A DNA stretch of 30,501 bases from DATFLL01 sp035267785 (GCA_035267785.1 DATFLL010000031.1:1-30501), one strand, 5' to 3'; counted from the first letter of the stretch, positions 17,527-23,617 are shown. The notes: a model not told the origin generated them from the letters alone. Program-made: numbers and translations.

Positions 17527-17546
17527 GCCCGCCCGAAGCGGCGGGC
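17527..17546 (+). other. Intercistronic hairpin between nuoN and the DUF2818 gene
   Basis: GCCCGCC (17527-17533) and GGCGGGC (17540-17546) form a perfect 7-bp GC stem with loop CGAAGC. No T run follows. It stands just before the AGGAG ribosome site of the next gene and may protect the upstream mRNA or tune expression of the small membrane protein. Confidence 0.55.
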
Positions 17547-17567
17547 CATTCACAGGAGAGAAGCTCT

Positions 17568-17885
17568 ATGCAATCGGCCGGCGTCATATGGGGTCTGATT
17601 CTGGTGGCATTCATTGCGGCCAATCTGCCCTGGCTCAGCGAGCGATTCTTCTTCCTGTTCTCCCCGCCGGCCGGTGCCAAACGCGCCTGGATGCGCCTGC
17701 TGGAGTGGTTCGTCCTGTATTTTCTGGTCGGCGCCGTCGCTGTCGGCCTGGAGAAGAAGTATACGGGTGAAATCCACCACCAGGACTGGGAGTTCTATGT
17801 GGTGACGTTTTGCCTGTTCATTGTCTTTGCCCTGCCGGGCTTCATCTACCGCCACGATCTGCGTTACCACCTGGACCGACGCTGA
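17568..17885 (+). CDS. DUF2818 family small membrane protein
   Basis: This 105-aa protein has an N-terminal helix (about 5-20), a short loop with PPAGAKRAW, and two more predicted helices (about 43-60 and 77-93), ending in a charged tail HDLRYHLDRR. It resembles the DUF2818 family, which I know mainly from a position just after nuoN in betaproteobacteria and some gammaproteobacteria. No catalytic motif is seen. AGGAG (17554-17558) precedes the ATG by 9 nt. The position suggests an accessory or assembly role for complex I, but that is inferred from location only. Confidence 0.8.
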   Translation: MQSAGVIWGLILVAFIAANLPWLSERFFFLFSPPAGAKRAWMRLLEWFVLYFLVGAVAVGLEKKYTGEIHHQDWEFYVVTFCLFIVFALPGFIYRHDLRYHLDRR

Positions 17886-17891
17886 GTTGCG

Positions 17892-17906
17892 CCCGGTGAA
17901 TCCGGG
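17892..17906 (+). terminator. Small hairpin at the end of the nuo unit
   Basis: CCCGG and CCGGG form a 5-bp stem with loop TGAAT just after the DUF2818 stop. There is no T run, so intrinsic termination would be weak. It may simply mark the 3' end of the nuo transcript. Confidence 0.3.
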
Positions 17907-17948
17907 GGAATTACTGCATTCTGAAACATAAATATCCGAAGATAAGAA

Positions 17949-17954
17949 TATAAT
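17949..17954 (+). promoter_or_regulatory. Putative -10 box for the kinase-regulator operon
   Basis: A perfect TATAAT (17949-17954) lies in a markedly A/T-rich island (about 17925-17980) that stands out from the GC-rich surroundings. No good -35 box is found at 16-18 nt upstream. In such A/T-rich sequence a chance match is possible. Confidence 0.4.
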
Positions 17955-17981
17955 AAATATATAAATATCAATAAGTTGGTA

Positions 17982-18002
17982 GTACGCCGGAAGGTGGCGT
18001 GC
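17982..18002 (+). other. Leader hairpin upstream of the histidine kinase gene
   Basis: GTACGCC (17982-17988) pairs with GGCGTGC (17996-18002), giving 7 bp with one T-G pair and a 7-nt loop. It lies downstream of the TATAAT and just before the TGCAACCTGCA element, so it could form in the leader RNA or act as a DNA site. Confidence 0.4.
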
Positions 18003-18010
18003 TAGGATGC

Positions 18011-18021
18011 TGCAACCTGCA
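18011..18021 (+). promoter_or_regulatory. TGCA-N3-TGCA element in the kinase leader
   Basis: TGCAACCTGCA differs by one base from the TGCAAACTGCA elements found upstream of both sigma-54 promoters in this window. It lies 22 nt before the kinase start codon and downstream of the putative -10 box. Bound regulator there would more likely block than activate, which would mean autoregulation. This is inferred from the shared motif. Confidence 0.5.
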
Positions 18022-18043
18022 ACCTCCCGCGTGATATGCAGTC

Positions 18044-19999
18044 ATGCAGCTTCGCCACAAGTTCTTCCTTGCCCTGTCGCTGCTGACGACAGTTCCCCTG
18101 CTCATTTTGTTGTTTGGCGTCGTCGACCGCATGGAAAGCGAGATCAAGGCGCGCACGGAGAACCTGCTGCACGCCACCCTGGACAAGATGGCCGGGGAGC
18201 TCGACGTCCTGTTGAACAGCCAGAAGTCCATTGCGGTCGGCCTGGCGCGCGTGCCCTCGGTTCGCCGCTTCGCGTCGACCCTGGGCCACTCGGATACCCA
18301 GACCTACGACGCGCGGGCCGAGGAGCTGGGCAATTTCTTTCTCAACTACCAGCACGCCGTCTCCAGCATTCAGGCCCTTCGCTTCATCGATCTGCGGGGC
18401 AAGACCCTGGTCAAGGTCAAGGAGGGCAAGCCCATCGAGCCGACGGTTCTGGACGCGGCCAGCCACCGCTATTACGTCTCCGACCAGTCCTATAAGGACT
18501 ATTTCCGCCGCGCCCTGGCCGGCCAACGGGACGTGTCGGTGTCGGATTTCGAGCTGGGCCAGGTCACGGCCGGGGCGGATTTCTGTCCGTCCATGGTCCG
18601 TTACTCGGTGCTCATCAAGGACGAGCTGGATACGCTAGAAGGTCTGCTGGTGGTCAACATGTGGGGTAAGCGCCTCGATGCCACCGTCGAGGCGTCGCTG
18701 GGCGGCTATCCCGGGCGCGTCTACATCGTTGAGCTCAACGACGGCAGTCCGCGGGACGGGATATTCCTGTACCACCCGGACAGCAGCAAGCGGTTCGCCA
18801 ACCAGCTCGGTACCCAGGACCGGCTGTCCAGGGAGCTGACCCCCGCCGAATGGCAACACATCAAGGACACGCCCGTGTTCGGGTCACTCTACCGCGATGA
18901 CGGGCGAATGCTGTTCTACCGTAAGTTCTCTCCTTATCAGGACCGTGCGACGCAGTGGCTGCTCGTCATCGAGACGGCCAGTGACACCGTGCTGGCACCC
19001 GTGATGAGCATGCGCCGTTCCATCTGGCTGCTCATGGGCATTCTCCTGGTCCTGAGCCTGCTGGTCGCCGTGTGGGCCGCGGTGCGCATGGCCAAGCCCT
19101 TTCAGAAACTGGCCACCACCATCAAACGCTATGCCGACGGCGAGCGCGATCTGCGCTACACGGAGAAGCGGCGCGACGAGATCGGTGCCGCCGGGCATGC
19201 CTTCAACTACCTTGCCGGCAGCCTGGAGCGGGCCAGGGAGGAACGCGAGAGGGCCGAACGGGCGGCTCGTCAGTCCGAACGCCTCGCCGCGGTGGGACAG
19301 CTGGCAGCCGGGATCGGCCATGAGATCAACAATCCGCTGATGAACATCATGTCCCTGGCGTCGCTGATCGAACAGTCCGTCAAGGACGGCCACGACCCGC
19401 AGATCGAGAGCGACCTGCACCTCCTGCAGAAGGAGGGCAAGCGCTGCGCGCGGATCGTCCAGGGGATACTGAATTTCGCGCGTGAGAACCAACCGGCCTA
19501 TAGACGCCTGGACCTGTCCGCGCTGGTCGATGACACGGTTGCACTGCTTGGGCACCGCTTCGAGTCGGCCGGCATCTCGGTGGATACCGACCTGCAGCGC
19601 CCGCTGGAGATCACCGGTGACCCGAATCAGCTGCAGCAGGTTCTCGTCAACGTCCTCTTGAATGCCGCGCAAGCCTCGCCCGCCGATTCGACCGTCTCTA
19701 TCGCCAGCCGGCGCGAGGGCGACGAGAGCGTATTGACTGTCGTCGACCAGGGCGAGGGCGTTGCCGAGGAGGACCTCGGCGCGGTGTTCGACCCGTTCTT
19801 TTCGACCAAACCCGAGGGGGCCGGCACGGGCCTCGGGCTGTCCGTCAGCTATGGAATCATCAAACGCCACGGCGGCGACATAGCGCTTCAGAACGGCCCG
19901 CACGGTGGGGCGATGGTCACGATCGCGATCCCCGTGGCGGGCGACGAAGCTCAACAGTCAGACGAGTCTTACGCGATGGAGAACAGGTATGCCGGATAA
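18044..19999 (+). CDS. Membrane sensor histidine kinase (NtrB/ZraS-like)
   Basis: This is a 651-aa two-component sensor. Residues 7-27 form the first membrane helix. About 290 residues of predicted periplasmic domain follow, long enough for a double-Cache-type sensor. The second helix is at about 326-348, followed by HAMP (to about 400), HisKA with phospho-accepting His426 in GIGHEINNPL, and an ATPase domain with Asn540 (LLNAAQA), Asp568 (VVDQGEGV), FDPFFSTK and GTGLGLSVSYGII. It should phosphorylate the adjoining regulator, whose start overlaps its stop by 11 nt. The only usable start is ATG 18044, because an in-frame TGA lies 12 nt upstream; no Shine-Dalgarno sequence is visible. The signal is unknown. 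A sulfur compound is suggested by the neighbouring soxYZ and dsrE-like genes. Confidence 0.92.
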   Translation: MQLRHKFFLALSLLTTVPLLILLFGVVDRMESEIKARTENLLHATLDKMAGELDVLLNSQKSIAVGLARVPSVRRFASTLGHSDTQTYDARAEELGNFFLNYQHAVSSIQALRFIDLRGKTLVKVKEGKPIEPTVLDAASHRYYVSDQSYKDYFRRALAGQRDVSVSDFELGQVTAGADFCPSMVRYSVLIKDELDTLEGLLVVNMWGKRLDATVEASLGGYPGRVYIVELNDGSPRDGIFLYHPDSSKRFANQLGTQDRLSRELTPAEWQHIKDTPVFGSLYRDDGRMLFYRKFSPYQDRATQWLLVIETASDTVLAPVMSMRRSIWLLMGILLVLSLLVAVWAAVRMAKPFQKLATTIKRYADGERDLRYTEKRRDEIGAAGHAFNYLAGSLERAREERERAERAARQSERLAAVGQLAAGIGHEINNPLMNIMSLASLIEQSVKDGHDPQIESDLHLLQKEGKRCARIVQGILNFARENQPAYRRLDLSALVDDTVALLGHRFESAGISVDTDLQRPLEITGDPNQLQQVLVNVLLNAAQASPADSTVSIASRREGDESVLTVVDQGEGVAEEDLGAVFDPFFSTKPEGAGTGLGLSVSYGIIKRHGGDIALQNGPHGGAMVTIAIPVAGDEAQQSDESYAMENRYAG

Positions 20000-21359
20000 A
20001 CCCGTCAAAATCATGTTCGTGGACGATGACCTGGTGACCGGAAAAGTCATGAAGCGCAACTGCGACAACGCCTCCTATGCCTGCCAGGTGTTCAGCTCCG
20101 CGCGACAGTGTCTCGAGGCCTTTGCCGGCGACGGGGCGGATATTGTCATCACCGACCTGCGCATGCCGGAGATGAACGGATTCGAGTTGCTCAGTGAGCT
20201 GCGCACGATCGACCCGGAGGTCCCGATCCTGGTCATGACCGGCTACTCCTCCGTCGAGAACGCCGTGGAAGCGATGAAGCGAGGCGCCACCGACTTCATC
20301 AAGAAGCCCTTCGATTTCAAGGAGCTGCGTCTGATGGTGGATCGCACGATTCAGGCCGTGCGACTGAAGAACGAAAATCGGCTGCTGAAAAAACGGCTGG
20401 GGCAGCGGCGTAACCGGTTCGGCATGATCGGCGACACCCCGTCGATGAAGTCGCTGTTCAGCACCATCGAGAAGGTCGCCGAGGTGAGCTGCACGGTCGT
20501 CGTCGGCGGTGAGTCGGGCACGGGCAAGGAGCTGGTTGCACGCGCCCTGCATGACTATGGCCCGCGCCGGGATGCCCCGTTCGTGGCGGTCGACTGCGGG
20601 GCGCTGAGCGAGACCCTGCTCGAGAGCGAGCTGTTCGGCCACGAGCGTGGCGCCTTCACGGGTGCGACTCAGCGCAAGCACGGGCTGATGGAACAGGCCA
20701 GCGGGGGTACGCTGTTTTTGGACGAGATCTGCAATATCTCCGACGTCATGCAGGTCAAGCTGATGCGCGCCATCGAGGAGCAGCGCATAACGCGAGTGGG
20801 CGGGACGACGCCCATTCCCGTGGACGTACGCGTCATCGTGGCCAGCAACCGCGACCTGGAGGCTATGGTCGACCAGGGCAGCCTGCGCCACGACTTCTAT
20901 CACAGGCTCAACGTGGTCAACATCCATGTGCCGGCGCTGGCCGAGCGGCGCGAGGACATTCCCGCGCTGGTGGAGGCGTTCATCGAAGAGTTCTCCCAGC
21001 GCTACAACCGCCGCGTTCAGGGTTTTGACAGTGTCTCGCTGCAAAGCCTGTGCGAGGCCCCGTGGAAGGGCAACGTGCGCGAATTGCGTAATGTTGTGGA
21101 GCGATGCGTCATCCTGGCCGACGGCCCCATCATGGCCTGGACCGGGCCGCAGGGCGACACTGATCCCGATGACAATCGCCCCGTCCAGTTCTCGGCGCAG
21201 GAATTCGTTTCGCTCGACGAGCTCGAACAGGAATACATCAATCACGTACTCAAGTGCGTGGGCGGTAAGAAGACCAGGGCGGCCGAGGTCCTGGGGATCG
21301 ACAAGACGACGCTGTGGCGCAAGCTGCGCCGCTACGAGGCGGGCGAGGAAGCGGTGTAA
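19989..21359 (+). CDS. Sigma-54-dependent response regulator (NtrC family)
   Basis: This 456-aa regulator has three domains. The receiver (1-120) has phospho-acceptor Asp56 in VITDLRMPEMNG, acidic Asp12-14, Thr84 and Lys106 (KKPF). The AAA+ domain (about 145-385) has Walker A GESGTGKE (174-181), the sigma-54-contacting loop GAFTGA (221-226) and Walker B LFLDEI (242-247). A Fis-type helix-turn-helix lies at about 426-450 (TRAAEVLGIDKTTLWRKLRR). All catalytic and sigma-54-contact residues are intact, so it should activate sigma-54 promoters. Two such promoters lie within 2 kb and no other target is evident in the window. It may be an orthologue of TspR, reported for sox control in Acidithiobacillus, but only alignment would tell. 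The start overlaps the kinase gene by 11 nt. Confidence 0.95.
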   Translation: MPDKPVKIMFVDDDLVTGKVMKRNCDNASYACQVFSSARQCLEAFAGDGADIVITDLRMPEMNGFELLSELRTIDPEVPILVMTGYSSVENAVEAMKRGATDFIKKPFDFKELRLMVDRTIQAVRLKNENRLLKKRLGQRRNRFGMIGDTPSMKSLFSTIEKVAEVSCTVVVGGESGTGKELVARALHDYGPRRDAPFVAVDCGALSETLLESELFGHERGAFTGATQRKHGLMEQASGGTLFLDEICNISDVMQVKLMRAIEEQRITRVGGTTPIPVDVRVIVASNRDLEAMVDQGSLRHDFYHRLNVVNIHVPALAERREDIPALVEAFIEEFSQRYNRRVQGFDSVSLQSLCEAPWKGNVRELRNVVERCVILADGPIMAWTGPQGDTDPDDNRPVQFSAQEFVSLDELEQEYINHVLKCVGGKKTRAAEVLGIDKTTLWRKLRRYEAGEEAV

Positions 21360-21386
21360 ATTACAGCGGCGGCGGGCGTCCGGCTC

Positions 21387-21397
21387 TGCAAACTGCA
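21387..21397 (+). promoter_or_regulatory. Putative enhancer site upstream of the dsrE-like gene
   Basis: TGCAAACTGCA, followed by ACCCA, lies about 94 bp (centre to centre) before the -24 GG of the sigma-54 promoter. The same 11 bases occur upstream of soxY on that gene's coding strand, followed there by GACCCA. The TGCA half-sites form a dyad. Position and repetition fit an upstream activating site for the adjacent NtrC-family regulator. Confidence 0.65.
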
Positions 21398-21445
21398 ACC
21401 CACACGATGGGCGGCGCCGGGGGCGGGTCTGCCGGATTATTGCAA

Positions 21446-21478
21446 GTGTTGGAAATCATGGAAGAAGTTGTCCAACGC
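21446..21478 (+). repeat. Inverted repeat between enhancer and sigma-54 promoter
   Basis: GTGTTGGA (21446-21453) and TCCAACGC (21471-21478) are inverted with seven exact pairs and one T-G, separated by 17 bp. It ends 7 bp before the -24 box. It could be a second protein site or a bend element. It shows no clear IHF consensus. Confidence 0.4.
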
Positions 21479-21484
21479 GAGCGG

Positions 21485-21500
21485 TGGAACGAATATTGCT
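21485..21500 (+). promoter_or_regulatory. Sigma-54 (-24/-12) promoter of the dsrE-like gene
   Basis: TGGAACG-AATA-TTGCT matches the consensus TGGCACG-N4-TTGCW at 11 of 12 defined positions, with exactly 10 bp between GG (21486-21487) and GC (21498-21499). Transcription should start near 21510, giving a leader of about 40 nt before the ATG at 21551. No comparable sigma-70 boxes are seen in the 191-nt gap from 21360 to 21550. Confidence 0.85.
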
Positions 21501-21550
21501 CGGATCGGGGTGCAAAACTACAAACCGCCGTATCTGAGGAGGAGAAGAGA

Positions 21551-22015
21551 ATGTCGCATGTCTATAAGAAGGGGCTGGTCGTGCTGGCAGCCATGGTGAT
21601 GGCGCTGGGCATGATGTCCGCTCAGGCCGGTGACCGTAAGCCGGCCAAGAACGGCTACTACCAGCAGAAGGTCGTCTATCACATCAATGACATCAACAAG
21701 GCGAAGGGCGCGCTGCGCAACGTCAAGAACCACCTCAACGCGCTCGGTGACAAGAACGTCGAGATCATCGTAGTGACCCACAGCAGCGGCGCCTTTGCGC
21801 TGGTCGACGGTGCCAAGGACAAGAAGGGTAACACCTTCTCGGATCAGGTCGCTGCCCTGGCCAACCGCGGGGTGAAGTTCGAGATTTGCGCCAACACCAT
21901 CCGCGGCAAGAAGATCGACAAGCACAAGATCAGCCAGTATGCCGAGATCGTTCCCTCCGGTGTGGCCCAGATCGCGCACCTGGAGCAGCAGGGCTACCTG
22001 TACATCAAGCCCTGA
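21551..22015 (+). CDS. Secreted DsrE/DsrF-like sulfur-relay protein
   Basis: The protein is 154 aa. Residues 1-26 form a Sec signal peptide (KK, hydrophobic core, AQA cleavage before Gly27), so the mature protein should be periplasmic. The mature part has the DsrE-like fold pattern: VVYHINDINKAKGALRNVKN, VEIIVVTHSSG, and GVKFEICANTIR with a single Cys113 at the position where family members carry the sulfur-binding or conserved Cys. DsrE proteins accept or move sulfane sulfur, but the secreted lineage is poorly characterised, so the role is inferred. GAGGAGGAG at 21536-21544 is a very strong ribosome site. It is preceded by a sigma-54 promoter and followed by a strong terminator, so it is a single-gene unit facing soxYZ. 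Confidence 0.85.
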   Translation: MSHVYKKGLVVLAAMVMALGMMSAQAGDRKPAKNGYYQQKVVYHINDINKAKGALRNVKNHLNALGDKNVEIIVVTHSSGAFALVDGAKDKKGNTFSDQVAALANRGVKFEICANTIRGKKIDKHKISQYAEIVPSGVAQIAHLEQQGYLYIKP

Positions 22016-22040
22016 GCGGTCGATTCCTCGCGATGTGAAG

Positions 22041-22066
22041 CGGGCGCCTCCGGCGCCCGTTTTTTT
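22041..22066 (+). terminator. Intrinsic terminator of the dsrE-like gene
   Basis: CGGGCGCC (22041-22048) and GGCGCCCG (22052-22059) form a perfect 8-bp GC stem with loop TCC, followed by seven T. It stands 26 nt after the stop codon. Confidence 0.94.
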
Positions 22067-22070
22067 GGAC

Positions 22071-22102
22071 AAAAAAGAAGGCGTGCCAAACCGGCACGCC
22101 TT
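22071..22102 (-). terminator. Intrinsic terminator of soxYZ
   Basis: AAGGCGTGCC (22078-22087) and GGCACGCCTT (22093-22102) form a perfect 10-bp stem with a 5-nt loop. On the minus strand the stem is followed by C and six T (A run at 22071-22076). It lies 57 nt after the soxZ stop and back to back with the opposing terminator. Confidence 0.92.
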
Positions 22103-22158
22103 GGCTCGAGAGAACACGCGCGAGGCTGTAGGGGAGCCTCGGCGGCGCGTTCCGGACT

Positions 22159-22476
22159 TCAATCGATGACCGCCTCCCCGGCGTCGTGCTCGCCCTGGTT
22201 GTCTGTCCAGGAAATCCGGATCTTGTCGCCCGACTTGGCGCCCTTGAAACGGAAGGACAGGAAGGGGTTTCTCGAGACGGCCGTGCTCCACAGACAGGTC
22301 AGCACGTCGCGCCCGTTGTGTTCGCAGTGCACTTCCTTGATGAAATGCGCGGGGATCAATTTTCCCGTTTGCTTGTTTTTGCGCTGGCCGGTTTCCATCG
22401 GATGGAAGATGATGGCCTTGACCTGTGTCTTGTCGCCGTCGACCCAGGCGCGAATCTTCATTGGTTTGTTCGCCAT
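22159..22476 (-). CDS. soxZ: Sulfur carrier complex partner SoxZ
   Basis: SoxZ is the periplasmic partner that binds SoxY and holds it for the Sox enzymes during thiosulfate oxidation. The protein is 105 aa, normal for the family. Its immunoglobulin-like segments MKIRAWVDGDKTQVKAIIFH, METGQRKNKQTGKLIPAHFI and FKGAKSGDKIRISWTDNQG are typical. It has no signal peptide and is thought to be exported together with SoxY. The start at 22476 (ATG on the minus strand) has GAGG motifs within 15 nt. It lies 49 nt behind soxY in the same unit. Confidence 0.95.
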   Translation of the reverse strand: MANKPMKIRAWVDGDKTQVKAIIFHPMETGQRKNKQTGKLIPAHFIKEVHCEHNGRDVLTCLWSTAVSRNPFLSFRFKGAKSGDKIRISWTDNQGEHDAGEAVID

Positions 22477-22525
22477 GTCCTCGTTACCTCGGTATTGGTT
22501 GTAATGTCTCGAACAGGCCGCGCGG

Positions 22526-22996
22526 TCAGCCGCCGCAGCCGCCGAGCGTGACCTTGACCGCCTTCTTCGCGGTATAGAACTTGCCATTGGCTTTGACGAC
22601 CGCGATGACGTCCGAGGTCTTGCGCATCTTGATGCGCGAGGAGATAAAGCCGTCGGTGCCTTCGGCAACCAGATAGCTCGCGGCCAGGGGGCGGGTATTG
22701 TCGCGGGCCACGACCGAGATGGACTCGACGTTGGGCAGCGAAGTCTCGACGGTCACCGAAACCACGGCGCCGTTTTCGGCGATATCGGGCGCCTGCACCT
22801 TTACGTCCTGGCTGTCGTTCGGCTCGGCGCCTCCCAACGCGGCGAGGACGGAATCGACACTCTCGGCCTCGAAGGCCGGCTTGGGCCAGCCGGCGGCCAG
22901 GACGGCACGGGGACTGAGCAGCCCCGCCGCGCTGGCTACGGTCGCAACGCCGGCGGCCATGCTTGCCCGGAGAAGGGTTCTACGTGTTTGATTCAT
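22526..22996 (-). CDS. soxY: Sulfur carrier protein SoxY
   Basis: SoxY carries sulfur intermediates covalently on a C-terminal Cys in the periplasm. The 156-aa protein has a twin-arginine signal (TRRTLLRASMAAG, Arg5-Arg6) ending near VLAA at about residue 35, so it should be exported folded through Tat, probably with SoxZ. The C-terminus is GGCGG with Cys154, the swinging arm of the family. AAGGAG lies 7 nt before the start. Upstream on the minus strand is a near-perfect sigma-54 promoter (23065-23080). No soxXA, soxB or soxCD is present in the window, so the partners must be elsewhere or replaced by another pathway. Confidence 0.96.
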   Translation of the reverse strand: MNQTRRTLLRASMAAGVATVASAAGLLSPRAVLAAGWPKPAFEAESVDSVLAALGGAEPNDSQDVKVQAPDIAENGAVVSVTVETSLPNVESISVVARDNTRPLAASYLVAEGTDGFISSRIKMRKTSDVIAVVKANGKFYTAKKAVKVTLGGCGG

Positions 22997-23064
22997 GCAC
23001 AGGCTCCTTAAGAGGGATGGAACGACGAAATTGACCCGAGCGTCTCGGTTCTACCTCTACGGAC

Positions 23065-23080
23065 AGCAATTCTCGTACCA
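23065..23080 (-). promoter_or_regulatory. Sigma-54 (-24/-12) promoter of soxYZ
   Basis: Read on the minus strand, the sequence is TGGTACG-AGAA-TTGCT, 11 of 12 to the consensus TGGCACG-N4-TTGCW, with exact GG-N10-GC spacing. Transcription should start near 23054, about 58 nt before the soxY ATG. Together with the promoter at 21485 this links soxYZ to the nearby NtrC-family regulator. Confidence 0.87.
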
Positions 23081-23146
23081 ATATCATAAGCTAATGATTA
23101 AGCGGGAGTTTTGTTCCAGTCTTCGCCGTGCGCGGCCCGCTGGGTC

Positions 23147-23171
23147 TGCAGTTTGCACCCAGTGGGTTGCA
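23147..23171 (-). promoter_or_regulatory. Putative enhancer sites upstream of soxYZ
   Basis: Minus-strand TGCAAACTGCA (23147-23157) is identical to the element upstream of the dsrE-like gene. It overlaps a second near-palindrome read on the plus strand as TGCACCCAGTGGGTTGCA (23154-23171), which resembles the classical NtrC site TGCACC-N5-GGTGCA with one extra base. The centres lie about 74 and 84 bp upstream of the -24 box, a usual distance for sigma-54 enhancers. Confidence 0.65.
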
Positions 23172-23248
23172 GGCGTCGGTCGGGCCGCCGGCCCCGCCGG
23201 GACGGCGGCGACCGCAGACGCCCATCGATGCGGTGAAGCTGAGCGCGC

Positions 23249-23278
23249 TTGATATGGTAGCCGCGCTGCGGGTAGAAT
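23249..23278 (+). promoter_or_regulatory. Sigma-70 promoter of the initiator tRNA gene
   Basis: TTGATA (23249-23254), an 18-nt spacer and TAGAAT (23273-23278) precede the tRNA by 12 nt. A GC-rich stretch (CCGGCCTCGG) follows the -10 box, as in stringently controlled stable-RNA promoters. It reads away from the soxYZ promoter on the other strand. Confidence 0.75.
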
Positions 23279-23290
23279 ACCGGCCTCGGA

Positions 23291-23367
<77 letters not shown>

Positions 23368-23440
23368 GTTTTCGAGGTGCCGGCGTCCAGGCCATTTTGC
23401 CTGCCGCCAGTACCGACTTCGGCCTCCGAATGCCGTTGTA

Positions 23441-23571
23441 CCCGTCGTGCGACGGGCCATGACACGGTGCCGCCGGCGACCGCCGGGTCCTTTCCGAACC
23501 GATGTGACTGGGAGCGACGCCGCGGCGAACCGGGCGGGCGCGAGGCGCGCACGTTTGCCGTGCGAACGTGC
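23441..23571 (+). repeat. Inverted repeats in the tRNA-fMet to rimP interval
   Basis: The 322-nt interval 23368-23689 holds no convincing gene. It contains two perfect inverted repeats: CCCGTCG-TG-CGACGGG (23441-23456) and GCACGTT-N9-AACGTGC (23549-23571). The second lies about 17 nt before the putative rimP promoter and could be an operator or an RNA structure in read-through transcripts. Confidence 0.4.
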
Positions 23572-23587
23572 CGGTCGCGGCGAAAAA

Positions 23588-23617
23588 GTGGCGTCTGTTA
23601 CGATAAGGCGCTATAAT
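23588..23617 (+). promoter_or_regulatory. Putative promoter of the rimP-nusA-infB operon
   Basis: A perfect TATAAT (23612-23617) stands in GC-rich sequence. The best upstream match at usual spacing is GTGGCG (23588-23593, 18-nt spacer), which is weak. The start would fall near 23624, before the leader hairpin at 23649. Confidence 0.5.

Noticed and set aside
17995..18010. TGGCGTG followed by GATGC before the kinase gene as a third sigma-54 promoter
   Set aside because: The GG-to-GC spacing is 11 instead of 10 and the -12 element lacks TTGC, so it fails the strict rule met by the other two promoters.
17997..18060. Repeated TGCA words as a CRISPR-like or iteron array
   Set aside because: Spacing is irregular and units are only 4-11 bp; they fit transcription-factor sites better.
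22041..22102. A single bidirectional terminator
   Set aside because: Two separate stems, each with its own T run on a different strand, are visible.
17886..23290. A mobile element carrying the sulfur module
   Set aside because: No integrase, transposase, terminal inverted repeats or target duplication could be found by eye, so only possible old insertion is suggested.
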